64,000 bases of DNA from the NCBI GenBank assembly GCA_028284125.1, contig JANQSI010000018.1, positions 186,001-250,000 of the forward strand. The letters run 5' to 3'. Positions within the stretch are counted from its first letter, which is position 1, and every line of letters starts with the position of its first letter. The notes below the pieces were generated by a model. That model saw nothing but the letters and a program-made list of their open reading frames with translations. It was not told the DNA's origin and ran no database searches. Made by a program: the position numbers and the translations under genes. The DNA comes from Cyclobacteriaceae bacterium. GTDB taxonomy: Bacteria; Bacteroidota; Bacteroidia; Cytophagales; Cyclobacteriaceae. Below are positions 44,507-53,463 of this stretch, piece after piece.

Positions 44507-45781
44507 ATGAATCGTCGAGAACTTATCAAAGGTCTAGGAATGGCCTCCGCAAGTCTGCCGTTTCTGGCAATGGACTTCAAGTCCAACCCTGCGCTCAAGG
44601 AATGGAAAAATACTTTCACTGATGACAAAGTGAAAGATGAAGCTTACTGGAAAAAATTCAAAAAGGATTTTTATGATGTTTCCAAAGATTTCATCAACCT
44701 GGAAAATGGGTTTTTTGGCGTGCAGCCAGTTCCCGTTTACAAGGCTTATTTAAAAAACATTGAGCGACTCAATCAAAATTCTTCCAAATACTTAAGAACA
44801 GAATATGGGAATGATCTCAAGGAAATCATGAAGCAACTGGCTGAGTTTTCCGGAGTTGATCCTGAAGAACTCTTGATTACTCGAAATGCCACGGAGGCCA
44901 TGAATATCATTATCAATGGTCTTGATCTAAATGAAGGCGATGAGGTGATTCTTCATAAGCAAGATTATTACAGCATGATCGAGGCGTTCGAGATGCTGGA
45001 AAAACAGAAAGGCATTAAAATCAAAACGATTAGAGTTCCACTGATTCCAAAAAATGATGAGGAGATTTTAAGCAAGTACGAAGCGGCTGTTACGTCAAAG
45101 ACCAAATGTATTCTCACAACACACATGATTCATTTGACTGGACAAATCATGCCAGTGAAAAAGATTGCAGATAAATTCAAACCTCAGGGAATTGATGTAA
45201 TCGTTGATGCAGCTCACAGTTTCTCTCAAATTGATTTTAAACTACCTGACCTGGGTTGTGACTTTGTTGGCGTAAACCTTCATAAATGGTTTGGAAATCC
45301 ATTAGGTGCCGGACTCTTGTATGTGAAGAAGGATAGAATCAAAGATCTTACGCCAATGTTTGGTGATAGTGCAAAGAAAGAAGATGACATAAAACGGTTA
45401 GGGCATTTTGGAACACTATCAGTTCCAATTATAATGACAATTCCAGAGGCTAAAGCTTTCAACGACATGGTCACGATTCCGCTAAAGGAAAAGCGACTGA
45501 GGTATTTACAGAATTATTGGACAAAAGAAGCTGCTGGAATTCCAAAAGTGAACATCACTACACCAACGGAAGATCCAAACAGAAGCTGCGCAATCGCCAG
45601 CTTTGCCATAGAAGGAATGGAAACCAAGGATGCAATTAGCAAGCTCATGGAGAAGTATAAGGTTTTCACTGTGATCCGATACCTCGAAGACCAAGAGGTG
45701 GTAAGAGTAACTCCAACGCTATATAACAACACCGATGAATTGGATGTGCTCTTGGAAGGACTGAAGGATTTAGCCAGTTAG
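44507..45781 (+). CDS. Exported class V aminotransferase (isopenicillin-N-epimerase-like)
   Basis: A 424-residue PLP enzyme. The N-terminus (MNRRELIKGLGMASASLPFLAM) looks like a Tat signal with the twin Arg. The PLP Asp is D234 (IVDAAHSFSQIDF) and the lysine K260 (NLHKWFGNPLGAGLLYV). Similar exported cysteine-desulfurase-fold enzymes are common in Bacteroidota, and their substrates are unknown. It is followed after 3 bp by a DUF4260 gene, suggesting one transcript. Confidence 0.88.
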   Translation: MNRRELIKGLGMASASLPFLAMDFKSNPALKEWKNTFTDDKVKDEAYWKKFKKDFYDVSKDFINLENGFFGVQPVPVYKAYLKNIERLNQNSSKYLRTEYGNDLKEIMKQLAEFSGVDPEELLITRNATEAMNIIINGLDLNEGDEVILHKQDYYSMIEAFEMLEKQKGIKIKTIRVPLIPKNDEEILSKYEAAVTSKTKCILTTHMIHLTGQIMPVKKIADKFKPQGIDVIVDAAHSFSQIDFKLPDLGCDFVGVNLHKWFGNPLGAGLLYVKKDRIKDLTPMFGDSAKKEDDIKRLGHFGTLSVPIIMTIPEAKAFNDMVTIPLKEKRLRYLQNYWTKEAAGIPKVNITTPTEDPNRSCAIASFAIEGMETKDAISKLMEKYKVFTVIRYLEDQEVVRVTPTLYNNTDELDVLLEGLKDLAS

Positions 45782-45784
45782 GCG

Positions 45785-46132
45785 ATGAACAACATTATCA
45801 AACTTGAGGAACTTTGCATGTTTCTTGTCTCCATCGTTTTATTCAACCAAACAGACTATGCCTGGTGGGTATTTCTAGCGCTCATTTTAGTTCCAGATAT
45901 TGGAATGCTGGGGTATTTGATCAATACGAAAATCGGAGCAACAACTTATAATATCTTCCATCATAAAGGGATTGCAATTGTCATTCTTTGTTTGGGCTGG
46001 TATCTGAAAGAGCCCATTCCGGAACTAATTGGGATTATTTTGTTCGGACATGCCAGCATGGATCGAATCCTCGGGTATGGCTTGAAATTTAGTGACAGCT
46101 TCAAGCATACGCATTTAGGAACTTTGAAATAG
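45785..46132 (+). CDS. DUF4260 family membrane protein
   Basis: A 115-residue integral membrane protein with three or four helices (LEELCMFLVSIVLF, WWVFLALILVPDIGMLGYLI, GIAIVILCLGWYLKE, IPELIGIILFGHASMDRILGYGLK). The motifs PDIGMLGY, YNIFHHK and GHASMDRILGYGLKF are the DUF4260 hallmarks. Function unknown. It starts 3 bp after the aminotransferase stop. Confidence 0.92.
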   Translation: MNNIIKLEELCMFLVSIVLFNQTDYAWWVFLALILVPDIGMLGYLINTKIGATTYNIFHHKGIAIVILCLGWYLKEPIPELIGIILFGHASMDRILGYGLKFSDSFKHTHLGTLK

Positions 46133-46143
46133 CGTTTGATAAG

Positions 46144-46866
46144 GTGGCCGAACCTAAAATTTCAATCATAATCCCAACCTTAAATGAGGAAAAATTTCTC
46201 CCCAAAACCATTGAATGCATTTTCCAGCATGCTAAGAACACGGATTACCTTGAAGTTTTGGTAGTCGATGCTGGAAGCACTGATCAAACGGTCAGGATTG
46301 CGGAAGAATTGGAAGCGAAGGTTTTTTCGAAACCGGAATTTCAACTAAAGAAATATCAAAGTTTAAATCACGGTATTTCATGTGCAAAAGGGGAAACTTT
46401 GATTTTCCTAGATGCTGATACCATTCTTCCGAAGGAATTTGACCTAAAGGTTTTAAAAGCACTTGAACAACCACAAGTAGTAGGTGGTGCTTTCGAATTC
46501 TCTTTCGAAAACTCCGATTGGAAACTGAGCCTACTTCAACTCTTTAATCGGATCCGGTATCGGTTTGGTCAAATGTATTATGGAGACCAAGCCATTTATT
46601 GTAGCAAGAGTGCAGCAGAATCGATTGGAGGATATCCTGAAAAAGAATTAATGGAAAGTGCTTACTTCTGTAAAAGATTGCTGTCGGTTGGCAAGCTCCG
46701 GTTGATCAAATCACCGGTTAAAACTTCAGCCAGGAGATTCAATAATTATGGTTTCTTCAAAGTCTTTTGGTTTGATTTCACTATGTGGATTCGCTTTGGC
46801 TTGGGGCTTTCGGTTGATGAGTATGGAAAGAAGTATTGGAGTGTGAATATGAGTTCCGATGGATAG
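46144..46866 (+). CDS. Family 2 glycosyltransferase
   Basis: A 240-residue GT-A enzyme starting at GTG 46144. ISIIIPTLNEEKFLPKTIECIF opens the nucleotide-binding domain, VVDAGSTDQTV follows and LIFLDADTILPKEF carries the DxD metal site. A C-terminal hydrophobic patch (YGFFKVFWFDFTMWIRFGLGL) may touch the membrane. It overlaps the next glycosyltransferase by 8 bp. Confidence 0.93.
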   Translation: MAEPKISIIIPTLNEEKFLPKTIECIFQHAKNTDYLEVLVVDAGSTDQTVRIAEELEAKVFSKPEFQLKKYQSLNHGISCAKGETLIFLDADTILPKEFDLKVLKALEQPQVVGGAFEFSFENSDWKLSLLQLFNRIRYRFGQMYYGDQAIYCSKSAAESIGGYPEKELMESAYFCKRLLSVGKLRLIKSPVKTSARRFNNYGFFKVFWFDFTMWIRFGLGLSVDEYGKKYWSVNMSSDG

Positions 46867-47869
46867 ACCTCTTGTGTCCATCATAATGGCTGTGAAAGAT
46901 ACGGCACCTTACTTACCTGACTGTCTAGATTCTATTTTAGCCCAGACTTATTCAAACTGGGAGCTTATTGCAATCAATGATCATTCCTCAGATCGAACAC
47001 CTGAGATCTTGAAGGAGTACTCAGATAAAGACAATCGAATAAGAGTTTTCCACAGCAAACGACACAAGCTAATTCCAACTCTAAAAGAAGGATATCAGCA
47101 TGTAGAAGGAACCTTGATTAATAGAATGGATTCCGATGATAAAATGCCTGCTGACAAGTTAGAAGCACTCGTGAATGAATGGAGCAAGTATGGAAAGGGA
47201 AACATTATCGCTGGTGGAACTCAACATTTCGTAGATGAAGGACTGGTCGGAGATGGTTTCTTAAGATATGAGAAATGGCTGAACCAAGTAGCTGCTAGGG
47301 GAACTCATTACGAGGAAATCTATCAAGAGTGCGTGATTCCATCTCACAGTTGGATCATTCATCGTGATGACTTTGAAAACGTGGGTGGTTTTGAGCCTGA
47401 AGTCTATCCAGAAGATTACGATCTCTGCTTTCGATTTTACAAAGCGAAGCTCAATGTGGTCGGCATTGATAAGGTACTTCACTATTGGCGAGATCGATCG
47501 AACCGCATTTCGCGAACTTGGGATGAATACAAAGACAACCGATACTTTGAATTAAAAATCCCTTATTTCTATGAGCTTGACAGAGACTTAAGACGTCCGT
47601 TGGTGTTATGGGGAGCAGGTAGAAATGGGAAAGACCTGGCCAAGCTAATTCTAGAACGTGAACAGCACTTTCATTGGGTCTGTGACAATGAGCGAAAGAT
47701 TGGCAAGGAGGTTTATGGCATTAAAATGCAACACTTTGAAGAGATTCCGATGATTCACAATCCGCAAATTTTAATTGTTGTCACTTCTCCATCCGATAAG
47801 AGAATCATCAGAGATCAATTGAATGAATGGAACAAAAAGCCTGTGGACGATTTTTGGTATTTCTTGTGA
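46859..47869 (+). CDS. Family 2 glycosyltransferase with C-terminal nucleotide-fold extension
   Basis: A 336-residue GT-A enzyme: PLVSIIMAVKDTAPYLPDCLDSILAQTYSNWELIAINDHSSD, then LINRMDSDDKMPADKL with the DxDD metal site and GGFEPEVYPEDYDLCFRF. The last 80 residues (PLVLWGAGRNGKDLAKLIL) look like a Rossmann-type extension. It overlaps the preceding glycosyltransferase by 8 bp, so the two are co-translated. The acceptor is unknown, and no polysaccharide locus surrounds them. Confidence 0.93.
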   Translation: MDRPLVSIIMAVKDTAPYLPDCLDSILAQTYSNWELIAINDHSSDRTPEILKEYSDKDNRIRVFHSKRHKLIPTLKEGYQHVEGTLINRMDSDDKMPADKLEALVNEWSKYGKGNIIAGGTQHFVDEGLVGDGFLRYEKWLNQVAARGTHYEEIYQECVIPSHSWIIHRDDFENVGGFEPEVYPEDYDLCFRFYKAKLNVVGIDKVLHYWRDRSNRISRTWDEYKDNRYFELKIPYFYELDRDLRRPLVLWGAGRNGKDLAKLILEREQHFHWVCDNERKIGKEVYGIKMQHFEEIPMIHNPQILIVVTSPSDKRIIRDQLNEWNKKPVDDFWYFL

Positions 47870-47948
47870 TTCACTTTTTTTAACAATTAACTTGTAACTC
47901 TTATTACAACAACCAGTAATTCAATTTAAAACATAACTCTAACTTAAA

Positions 47949-50900
47949 ATGAAAAGACTTTTAGTCCTTATTCTTGGGCTTCTATTACTCGAACAAGCGA
48001 GCGCTCAGATAAACGCCCGAATGTTCCGTCACTTAGATGTTTCCGAGACGCACATTGCATTTGTGTATGCCGGAGATATCTGGATCGTATCAAAAAATGG
48101 TGGTACAGCAAACAAACTCAGCTCGCCTAATGGTGAGGAAAACTTTCCCAAATTCTCACCTGATGGAAACACAATAGCATTTACAGCTAAGTACAATGGA
48201 AATTGGGATGTTTACACGATACCGACATCCGGAGGAATACCAAAAAGACTTACTTCACACGGTGGGTTTGATCAGGTACTTGATTGGCACCCAGATGGAA
48301 GTAAGATATTATTTTCTTCTTCAAGAGAAAGTGGCCGTCAACGATTCAGTCAGCTTTACGAAATTTCAAATAACGGCGGTACAGCTACAAAACTCGCAAT
48401 ACCGTATGGAACATTGGCATGTTATTCACCTGACGGGAGCAAACTTGCTTTCAATTTCAAATCAAGAATCAATAGGACGTGGAAACGATACAAAGGAGGT
48501 TGGGCTCCGGATATGTGGATCTACGATTTAGCTTCAAACACATCAACGAATTTTACCAACAATTCAGGAAGTGATGAATTTCCGATGTGGGCTGATGGCC
48601 AGATTTTCTATTTGTCAGATTCAGGTCCTAATACAAGGTATAACATCTGGGTGTACGATGAATCTGCGGGAACAAACACACAACTAACCAACAATGCGGA
48701 TTTTGATATCCATTTTCCTTCGATTGGTCCAAGTGATATTGTTTATGAGGCCGAAGGAAAATTGTATTTGATGGACATTGCTTCCAGACAGTCAAGTGAG
48801 GTTGAAGTCAATGTTGTCACTGACCAGGTCTCTTTAGCTAAGAAGCGCGTTCAGGCGAATGACTTTCAAAGCTGGTATGATGTTTCCCCTGATGGAAAAA
48901 GACTCATATTTTCTGCAAGAGGTGACGTTTTCTCTGTCCCAGCTGAGGAGGGAATTACCAGAAATTTTACACAAAGCGATGGAGCTTACGATCGTACTCC
49001 TGCATGGTCGCCAGACGGTAAAAAGGTGGCCTACTGGAGTGACGCTAGTGGTGAATATCAACTTCGAATGTATGACGTAGAATCAGGCAACACAGACGAA
49101 TTGACGAATTACTCTTCAGGTTTTAGATATCAGCTTTTTTGGTCTCCGGATAGCAAGAAGTTAGCCTTTGTTAATCAGGCGATGGAAATCAACTATTTCG
49201 ATATTTCAACCAGGTCGACGATAAAGATTGACCAAGGGCTCTACATGATGCATGGCCCTCTTTCGAACTTCACATTTTCCTGGTCCTCTGACTGTAAATG
49301 GTTGGCTTACGCTAATGATGACAAAAACAGGAATTCCTCTATTTACCTATACAATCTGGATAGCCAAACTTCACAACGTGTAACAAGCGAATTTTACAGT
49401 GATTTTTCACCTACGTTCGATCCAGACAATAAGTACCTATTCTTTCTTACTAATCGGTCCGTTCGGCCGGTTTACTCCGATTTTGATAACACTTTTATTT
49501 ATCCAAACAGCACGCTTATTGCAGCAGTCCCTTTAACTAAAGATGTTGCGAGCCCACTTGCTCCAAAGAACGATGAAGTGGAAATTAAAAAGGAAGAAAA
49601 GGAGGAATCTGATTCAAAAAGCAACAAGAAAAAGAAAGGTGATGAAGAAAAAGAGGAGGACAAATCTGTTAAGATCGATCTGGATGGGTTTGAAAACCGA
49701 ATCGTATTGCTTCCTCCCGATCCGGGTAATTATTTTGGGTTAGAAGCTGTCTCCGGTAAGGTCGTTTTCAGACACTTTCCAAATTCAGGCTCTGCCAGTA
49801 GAAATTCAGCCATCAAGTATTTTGATTTAGAGGAGAAAGAAGTTAAAACCATTATTGATAATGCCAATGGGTTTGAAATTGCATCCAATGGCAAGAAAAT
49901 AGCCATTTCTTCAGGAGGAAAAATAGCCGTAGTAGATATTTCTTCCGGTCAGAAATTAGATAAGGCTGCCGACTTGTCGAACATGGTTGTAACGGTTGAT
50001 CCGAAGAATGAGTGGAAGCAAATCTTCAAAGAAACATGGCGACTTGAACGTGATTATTTCTACGATCCAGACATGCACGGATTAGATTGGGATGCGGTAG
50101 GCCAGCAATATGAAACATTGGTTGATCAATCTGTAACAAGATGGGATGTCAATTTTGTGCTAGGCGAATTAATCGGTGAGTTAAATGCGTCTCATACCTA
50201 CAGAGGTGGAGGAGATACAGAAAGTACTTCTAATTTGAATGTTGGTTATCTCGGTGTTGATTGGGAAGTGGCAAACGGAGCTTATAGAATTAGGAGAATC
50301 GTTAGAGGAGCTCCCTGGGATGCAGAAGTTCGATCACCAATCGATGTTCCAGGTGTGAATATCAATGTGGGAGATTACGTCTTAGAAGTTAATGGACAGC
50401 CATTAAGTGTTCAAAATGAACCTTATTTCGGTTTCCAGGGATTGGCGGGCAAAACCATCGAATTGACCGTGAATAGCAGTCCATCAAAAACAGGATCTAG
50501 AAAAGTGTTGGTAGAAACCTTGCGAAGTGAGAACCGATTAAGGCATCTCGAATGGATAGAGAATAATCGAAAAAAAGTAGAAGAAGGAACCAATGGACGG
50601 GTTGGTTATATCTACGTCAGGAGTACTGGCATTGATGGACAGAACGAATTGATGCGTCAATTTGCCGGACAGTTTCATAAAGATGGATTAATCATTGATG
50701 AACGATTCAACAGTGGCGGCCAGATTCCTGATCGATTTATTGAGATGCTCAACAGAGAAGCTTTGGCCTATTGGGCCGTTCGTGATGGTGAGACCTGGCA
50801 GTGGCCTCCGTCAGCCAATTTCGGACCAAAAGCAATGTTAATTAATGGCTGGAGTGGATCTGGAGGTGATGCCTTCCCCGATTACTTCAAGAAATCTGGT

Positions 50901-51191
50901 CTTGGTCCACTAATTGGAACAAGAACCTGGGGTGGACTGATTGGAATTTCTGGAGCACCAGGCTTGATCGATGGTGGCGGAGTGACTGTACCTTCATTTA
51001 GAATGTATGATCCGGATGGAGAATGGTTCAAAGAAGGATATGGCGTTGACCCTGATATTGAAGTGAAAGAAAATCCCGGAGAACTGTCACAAGGTGCAGA
51101 TGCCCAATTGCTACGAGCAATTGATTGGATCAATGAACAATTAGAAAATTATTCAGGAACTCCTCCAAGACCTCCTAAAGAAGACAGATAA
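47949..51191 (+). CDS. Tricorn-like S41 protease with beta-propellers
   Basis: A 1080-residue exported protease (signal MKRLLVLILGLLLLEQASAQ). Two TolB/WD-like propellers (for example KFSPDGNTIAFTAKYNGNWDVYTIP; PAWSPDGKKVAYWSD) span about 25-540. A charged Lys/Glu linker (about 542-575) follows, then the core, a PDZ domain (LNVGYLGVDWEVANG...) and the S41 fold. The catalytic pair is S748-H749 (GELNASHTY), and the nucleophile is S971 (GWSGSGGDAFPDYF), closely matching archaeal tricorn positions. It degrades peptides in the periplasm. Length is normal for this family. Confidence 0.95.
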   Translation: MKRLLVLILGLLLLEQASAQINARMFRHLDVSETHIAFVYAGDIWIVSKNGGTANKLSSPNGEENFPKFSPDGNTIAFTAKYNGNWDVYTIPTSGGIPKRLTSHGGFDQVLDWHPDGSKILFSSSRESGRQRFSQLYEISNNGGTATKLAIPYGTLACYSPDGSKLAFNFKSRINRTWKRYKGGWAPDMWIYDLASNTSTNFTNNSGSDEFPMWADGQIFYLSDSGPNTRYNIWVYDESAGTNTQLTNNADFDIHFPSIGPSDIVYEAEGKLYLMDIASRQSSEVEVNVVTDQVSLAKKRVQANDFQSWYDVSPDGKRLIFSARGDVFSVPAEEGITRNFTQSDGAYDRTPAWSPDGKKVAYWSDASGEYQLRMYDVESGNTDELTNYSSGFRYQLFWSPDSKKLAFVNQAMEINYFDISTRSTIKIDQGLYMMHGPLSNFTFSWSSDCKWLAYANDDKNRNSSIYLYNLDSQTSQRVTSEFYSDFSPTFDPDNKYLFFLTNRSVRPVYSDFDNTFIYPNSTLIAAVPLTKDVASPLAPKNDEVEIKKEEKEESDSKSNKKKKGDEEKEEDKSVKIDLDGFENRIVLLPPDPGNYFGLEAVSGKVVFRHFPNSGSASRNSAIKYFDLEEKEVKTIIDNANGFEIASNGKKIAISSGGKIAVVDISSGQKLDKAADLSNMVVTVDPKNEWKQIFKETWRLERDYFYDPDMHGLDWDAVGQQYETLVDQSVTRWDVNFVLGELIGELNASHTYRGGGDTESTSNLNVGYLGVDWEVANGAYRIRRIVRGAPWDAEVRSPIDVPGVNINVGDYVLEVNGQPLSVQNEPYFGFQGLAGKTIELTVNSSPSKTGSRKVLVETLRSENRLRHLEWIENNRKKVEEGTNGRVGYIYVRSTGIDGQNELMRQFAGQFHKDGLIIDERFNSGGQIPDRFIEMLNREALAYWAVRDGETWQWPPSANFGPKAMLINGWSGSGGDAFPDYFKKSGLGPLIGTRTWGGLIGISGAPGLIDGGGVTVPSFRMYDPDGEWFKEGYGVDPDIEVKENPGELSQGADAQLLRAIDWINEQLENYSGTPPRPPKEDR

Positions 51192-51196
51192 AAATG

Positions 51197-51337
51197 GGGA
51201 CTGTCTCGAAAAGTCGTCATCGCGATCCCGATTCATCGGGAGAAGCGATCTCATGCTAGAAAAAGTGCCTTTAAATCACTTAAGATAGCTTCACTTCGTT
51301 CGCTATGACGTTCATGTGTACTTTTTGAGACAGTCCC
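51197..51337. repeat. Palindromic intergenic element, 141 bp
   Basis: The ends GGGACTGTCTCGAAAAGT and ACTTTTTGAGACAGTCCC are inverted repeats matching at 17 of 18 positions. Inside, both arms carry a CGTCAT.GCGA...GAAGC.ATCT block in opposite orientations, and the left arm has its own hairpin CCCGAT-TC-ATCGGG. It fills the gap between two convergent genes and encodes nothing. It looks like a non-autonomous palindromic element of the REP/MITE kind and may also end transcription both ways. Confidence 0.85.
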
Positions 51338-51339
51338 TT

Positions 51340-51759
51340 TTATTCGATTTCTATTTTTTTGGAATCGGTTTCCTCCTTGTATCCAAGTTTTACACTCAAT
51401 ATTCCATCTTCCATTTCAGCATGAACACGATCCCTATCTACTGACTTTGGGAGTTTAATCTGACGCTTGGCGAAATTAGTCTCGATCTCCTTTGTCAGAT
51501 ATTCTTTTTCTTCTTGCTTTTCCTTTTGTGCGATCACTTCCAGCATATCATCTAGAATGGAGACTGATACTTCTTTCTTCTTAAATCCCGGAAGATAGAC
51601 TTCCAGTTTGTACTTTCCTTTTTCTTCCGATGTATTAGTAGGAGCAATCCAAGTATCTGCAGAAGCATTTCTGCCCATAAAATGCGTTGGATCAATGAAT
51701 CGATTGTACCGATCTCCTATCCGGGAGAAGGGTCCATAATGTATTTTGTTTAGTGCCAT
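51340..51759 (-). CDS. Hsp20/alpha-crystallin small heat-shock protein
   Basis: A 139-residue chaperone. The alpha-crystallin domain (about 35-130) contains YKLEVYLPGFKKKEVSVSILDDMLEVIAQKE and the conserved DGILSVKL near the end. It holds unfolded proteins for refolding. It is divergent from the MFS gene; the 69-bp gap carries no clear heat-shock element. Confidence 0.95.
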   Translation of the reverse strand: MALNKIHYGPFSRIGDRYNRFIDPTHFMGRNASADTWIAPTNTSEEKGKYKLEVYLPGFKKKEVSVSILDDMLEVIAQKEKQEEKEYLTKEIETNFAKRQIKLPKSVDRDRVHAEMEDGILSVKLGYKEETDSKKIEIE

Positions 51760-51840
51760 AATTATTTTGTTTTACCAAAGTATACCACATCAACTGATAA
51801 AAAACAGTGATGTCGATCAGTGTGATTTGTGACTCTAATC

Positions 51841-53046
51841 ATGAAGAAAAGTAGCCGTAAATTGAGGCGACTTTCAGAGATCAATTTGAAGAATCAAACT
51901 CGCATACTAACCCTTATTGTCTTCTCACAATTCATGTGTACTTCGCTGTGGTTTGCCGGAAATGCAGTGATGCCAGATCTCGTCTTGAACCTTGGCCTGG
52001 AAGACAAAGACGTAGGTCATTTGACTTCCTCTGTCCAGTTTGGATTTATTTCGGGTACGCTTTTTTTTGCGTTTTTCACCATTGCAGATCGGTTCAATCC
52101 ATCAGCCGTCTTTTTTGTAAGTGCACTCTTAGGTGCGCTCTTCAATGTCCTCATCGTGGTTGAGGGAATCGTTCTTGTACATGTTTTATTGCTTAGGTTT
52201 CTAACCGGATTCTTTCTGGCTGGCATTTATCCCGTTGGGATGAAAATCGCTTCAGATTATTTTGAAAAAGGATTAGGAAGAGCGTTGAGTTTCCTGGTCG
52301 GTGCGTTGGTTCTAGGAACCGCCTTTCCTCATTTAGTAAAGGATTTCTCAGGCTCCTTTTCCTGGGAATATGTAATGTTCATTACTTCAGGACTAGCAAC
52401 AATTGGAGGGTTATTGATCTTTTCATTCGTAAAACCAGGACCATTCAGAAAGCCTGGTCAAAAGCAAAAATTTGGCGCAATTTTCAAAGTATTTCAAAAC
52501 AGAAATTTTAGAGCTGCTTCCTTTGGGTACTTCGGTCACATGTGGGAACTCTACACCTTTTGGGCGTTTGTTCCCATTATGATACAACACTTCTCTGAAC
52601 AACAGTCTCAAGAAATGAACATTCCATTTTGGTCTTTTCTGATTATTGGTTTAGGCGGAATCGCTTGTTTCTTCGGGGGTTTACTAAGTGAAAAATACGG
52701 AGTGAAAAAAATTGCTTTTTTGGCATTGGCTGGCTCTGGGCTATGTTGTTTAATGTCACCTTTTGTGTTTCAATCACCACAATTTCTATTTCTACTGTTT
52801 CTTCTGATTTGGGGTTGGCTAGTGATTGTTGACTCACCCTTGCTTTCTACTTTAGTAGCGAATCATGCAAATCCTGAACTTCGAGGAACATCTTTAACCA
52901 TTGTCAATTGTTTGGGATTTTCTATTACGATCGTGAGCATACAGGTCATTAGTTTTCTCATGACTCTGATGCAATTCGAATATCTCTATTTGGTATTGGC
53001 GATAGGGCCAATATTTGGAGTTTCCTCACTAATGAAATCTGACTAA
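51841..53046 (+). CDS. MFS transporter
   Basis: A 401-residue inner-membrane protein with about 12 helices. TRILTLIVFSQFMCTSLWFAGNAVMPDLVLNLG starts helix 1, and FLTGFFLAGIYPVGMKIASDYFEKGLGRALSFLVGALVLGTAFPHL carries the helix 4-5 motif. A central loop (PGPFRKPGQKQKFG) separates the halves. ATG 51841 is chosen over GTG 51829. The CTSLWF...G.YPVGMK pattern occurs in a subgroup of unknown substrate. Confidence 0.88.
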   Translation: MKKSSRKLRRLSEINLKNQTRILTLIVFSQFMCTSLWFAGNAVMPDLVLNLGLEDKDVGHLTSSVQFGFISGTLFFAFFTIADRFNPSAVFFVSALLGALFNVLIVVEGIVLVHVLLLRFLTGFFLAGIYPVGMKIASDYFEKGLGRALSFLVGALVLGTAFPHLVKDFSGSFSWEYVMFITSGLATIGGLLIFSFVKPGPFRKPGQKQKFGAIFKVFQNRNFRAASFGYFGHMWELYTFWAFVPIMIQHFSEQQSQEMNIPFWSFLIIGLGGIACFFGGLLSEKYGVKKIAFLALAGSGLCCLMSPFVFQSPQFLFLLFLLIWGWLVIVDSPLLSTLVANHANPELRGTSLTIVNCLGFSITIVSIQVISFLMTLMQFEYLYLVLAIGPIFGVSSLMKSD

Positions 53047-53077
53047 GAAGGTCACTTCGAAATTCAAAAACTATATC

Positions 53078-53128
53078 TTTTACAACTTATATACTAATGC
53101 TTCGTATATTTGTTTTACAACTTATATA
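53078..53128 (+). promoter_or_regulatory. Promoter and candidate PadR operator
   Basis: TATATTTG (53105-53112) fits the TAnnTTTG -7 box. It overlaps the dyad ATATAC (53089-53094), 9 bp, GTATAT (53104-53109), which has the size of a PadR site. The block TTTTACAACTTATATA occurs twice (53078-53093 and 53113-53128), 35 bp apart, the second just 3 bp before the ATG. Confidence 0.6.
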
Positions 53129-53131
53129 GAA

Positions 53132-53461
53132 ATGAAAACTTATCTTGGCGAATTTGAAGAAGTGGTCCTTACCATGGTTGGCATTTTAGGTGATGAAGCA
53201 TATGGAAATGCGATTGTCAAAGAAGTGAAAGAAAAACTGGATCGACAAGTGAATCTCAGCGCTGTTCATATAACACTATACCGATTGGAGGATAAAGGGT
53301 TTGTAAAATCTGAAATGGGCGGAGCGACCTCATCACGAGGTGGAAGACGGAAACGTTTTTTCAAAATCACCAATGCCGGACTTAGTCTTTTGCAAGAAAT
53401 GCAAGAACAACGAAAGAAATTATGGCAACTTCTTCCACAGCTTAATTTCAGAACACTTTAA
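53132..53461 (+). CDS. PadR family transcriptional regulator
   Basis: A 109-residue winged-helix repressor of the short PadR class: LGEFEEVVLTMVGILGDEAYGNAIVKEVKEKLDRQVNLSAVHITLYRLEDKGFVKSEMG and the wing RGGRRKRFFKITNAG. It lies 2 bp before a MacB-type permease, a pair repeated many times in Cytophagales genomes (family knowledge). It probably represses this operon through the repeats at 53078-53128. Confidence 0.95.
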   Translation: MKTYLGEFEEVVLTMVGILGDEAYGNAIVKEVKEKLDRQVNLSAVHITLYRLEDKGFVKSEMGGATSSRGGRRKRFFKITNAGLSLLQEMQEQRKKLWQLLPQLNFRTL

Positions 53462-53463
53462 AA

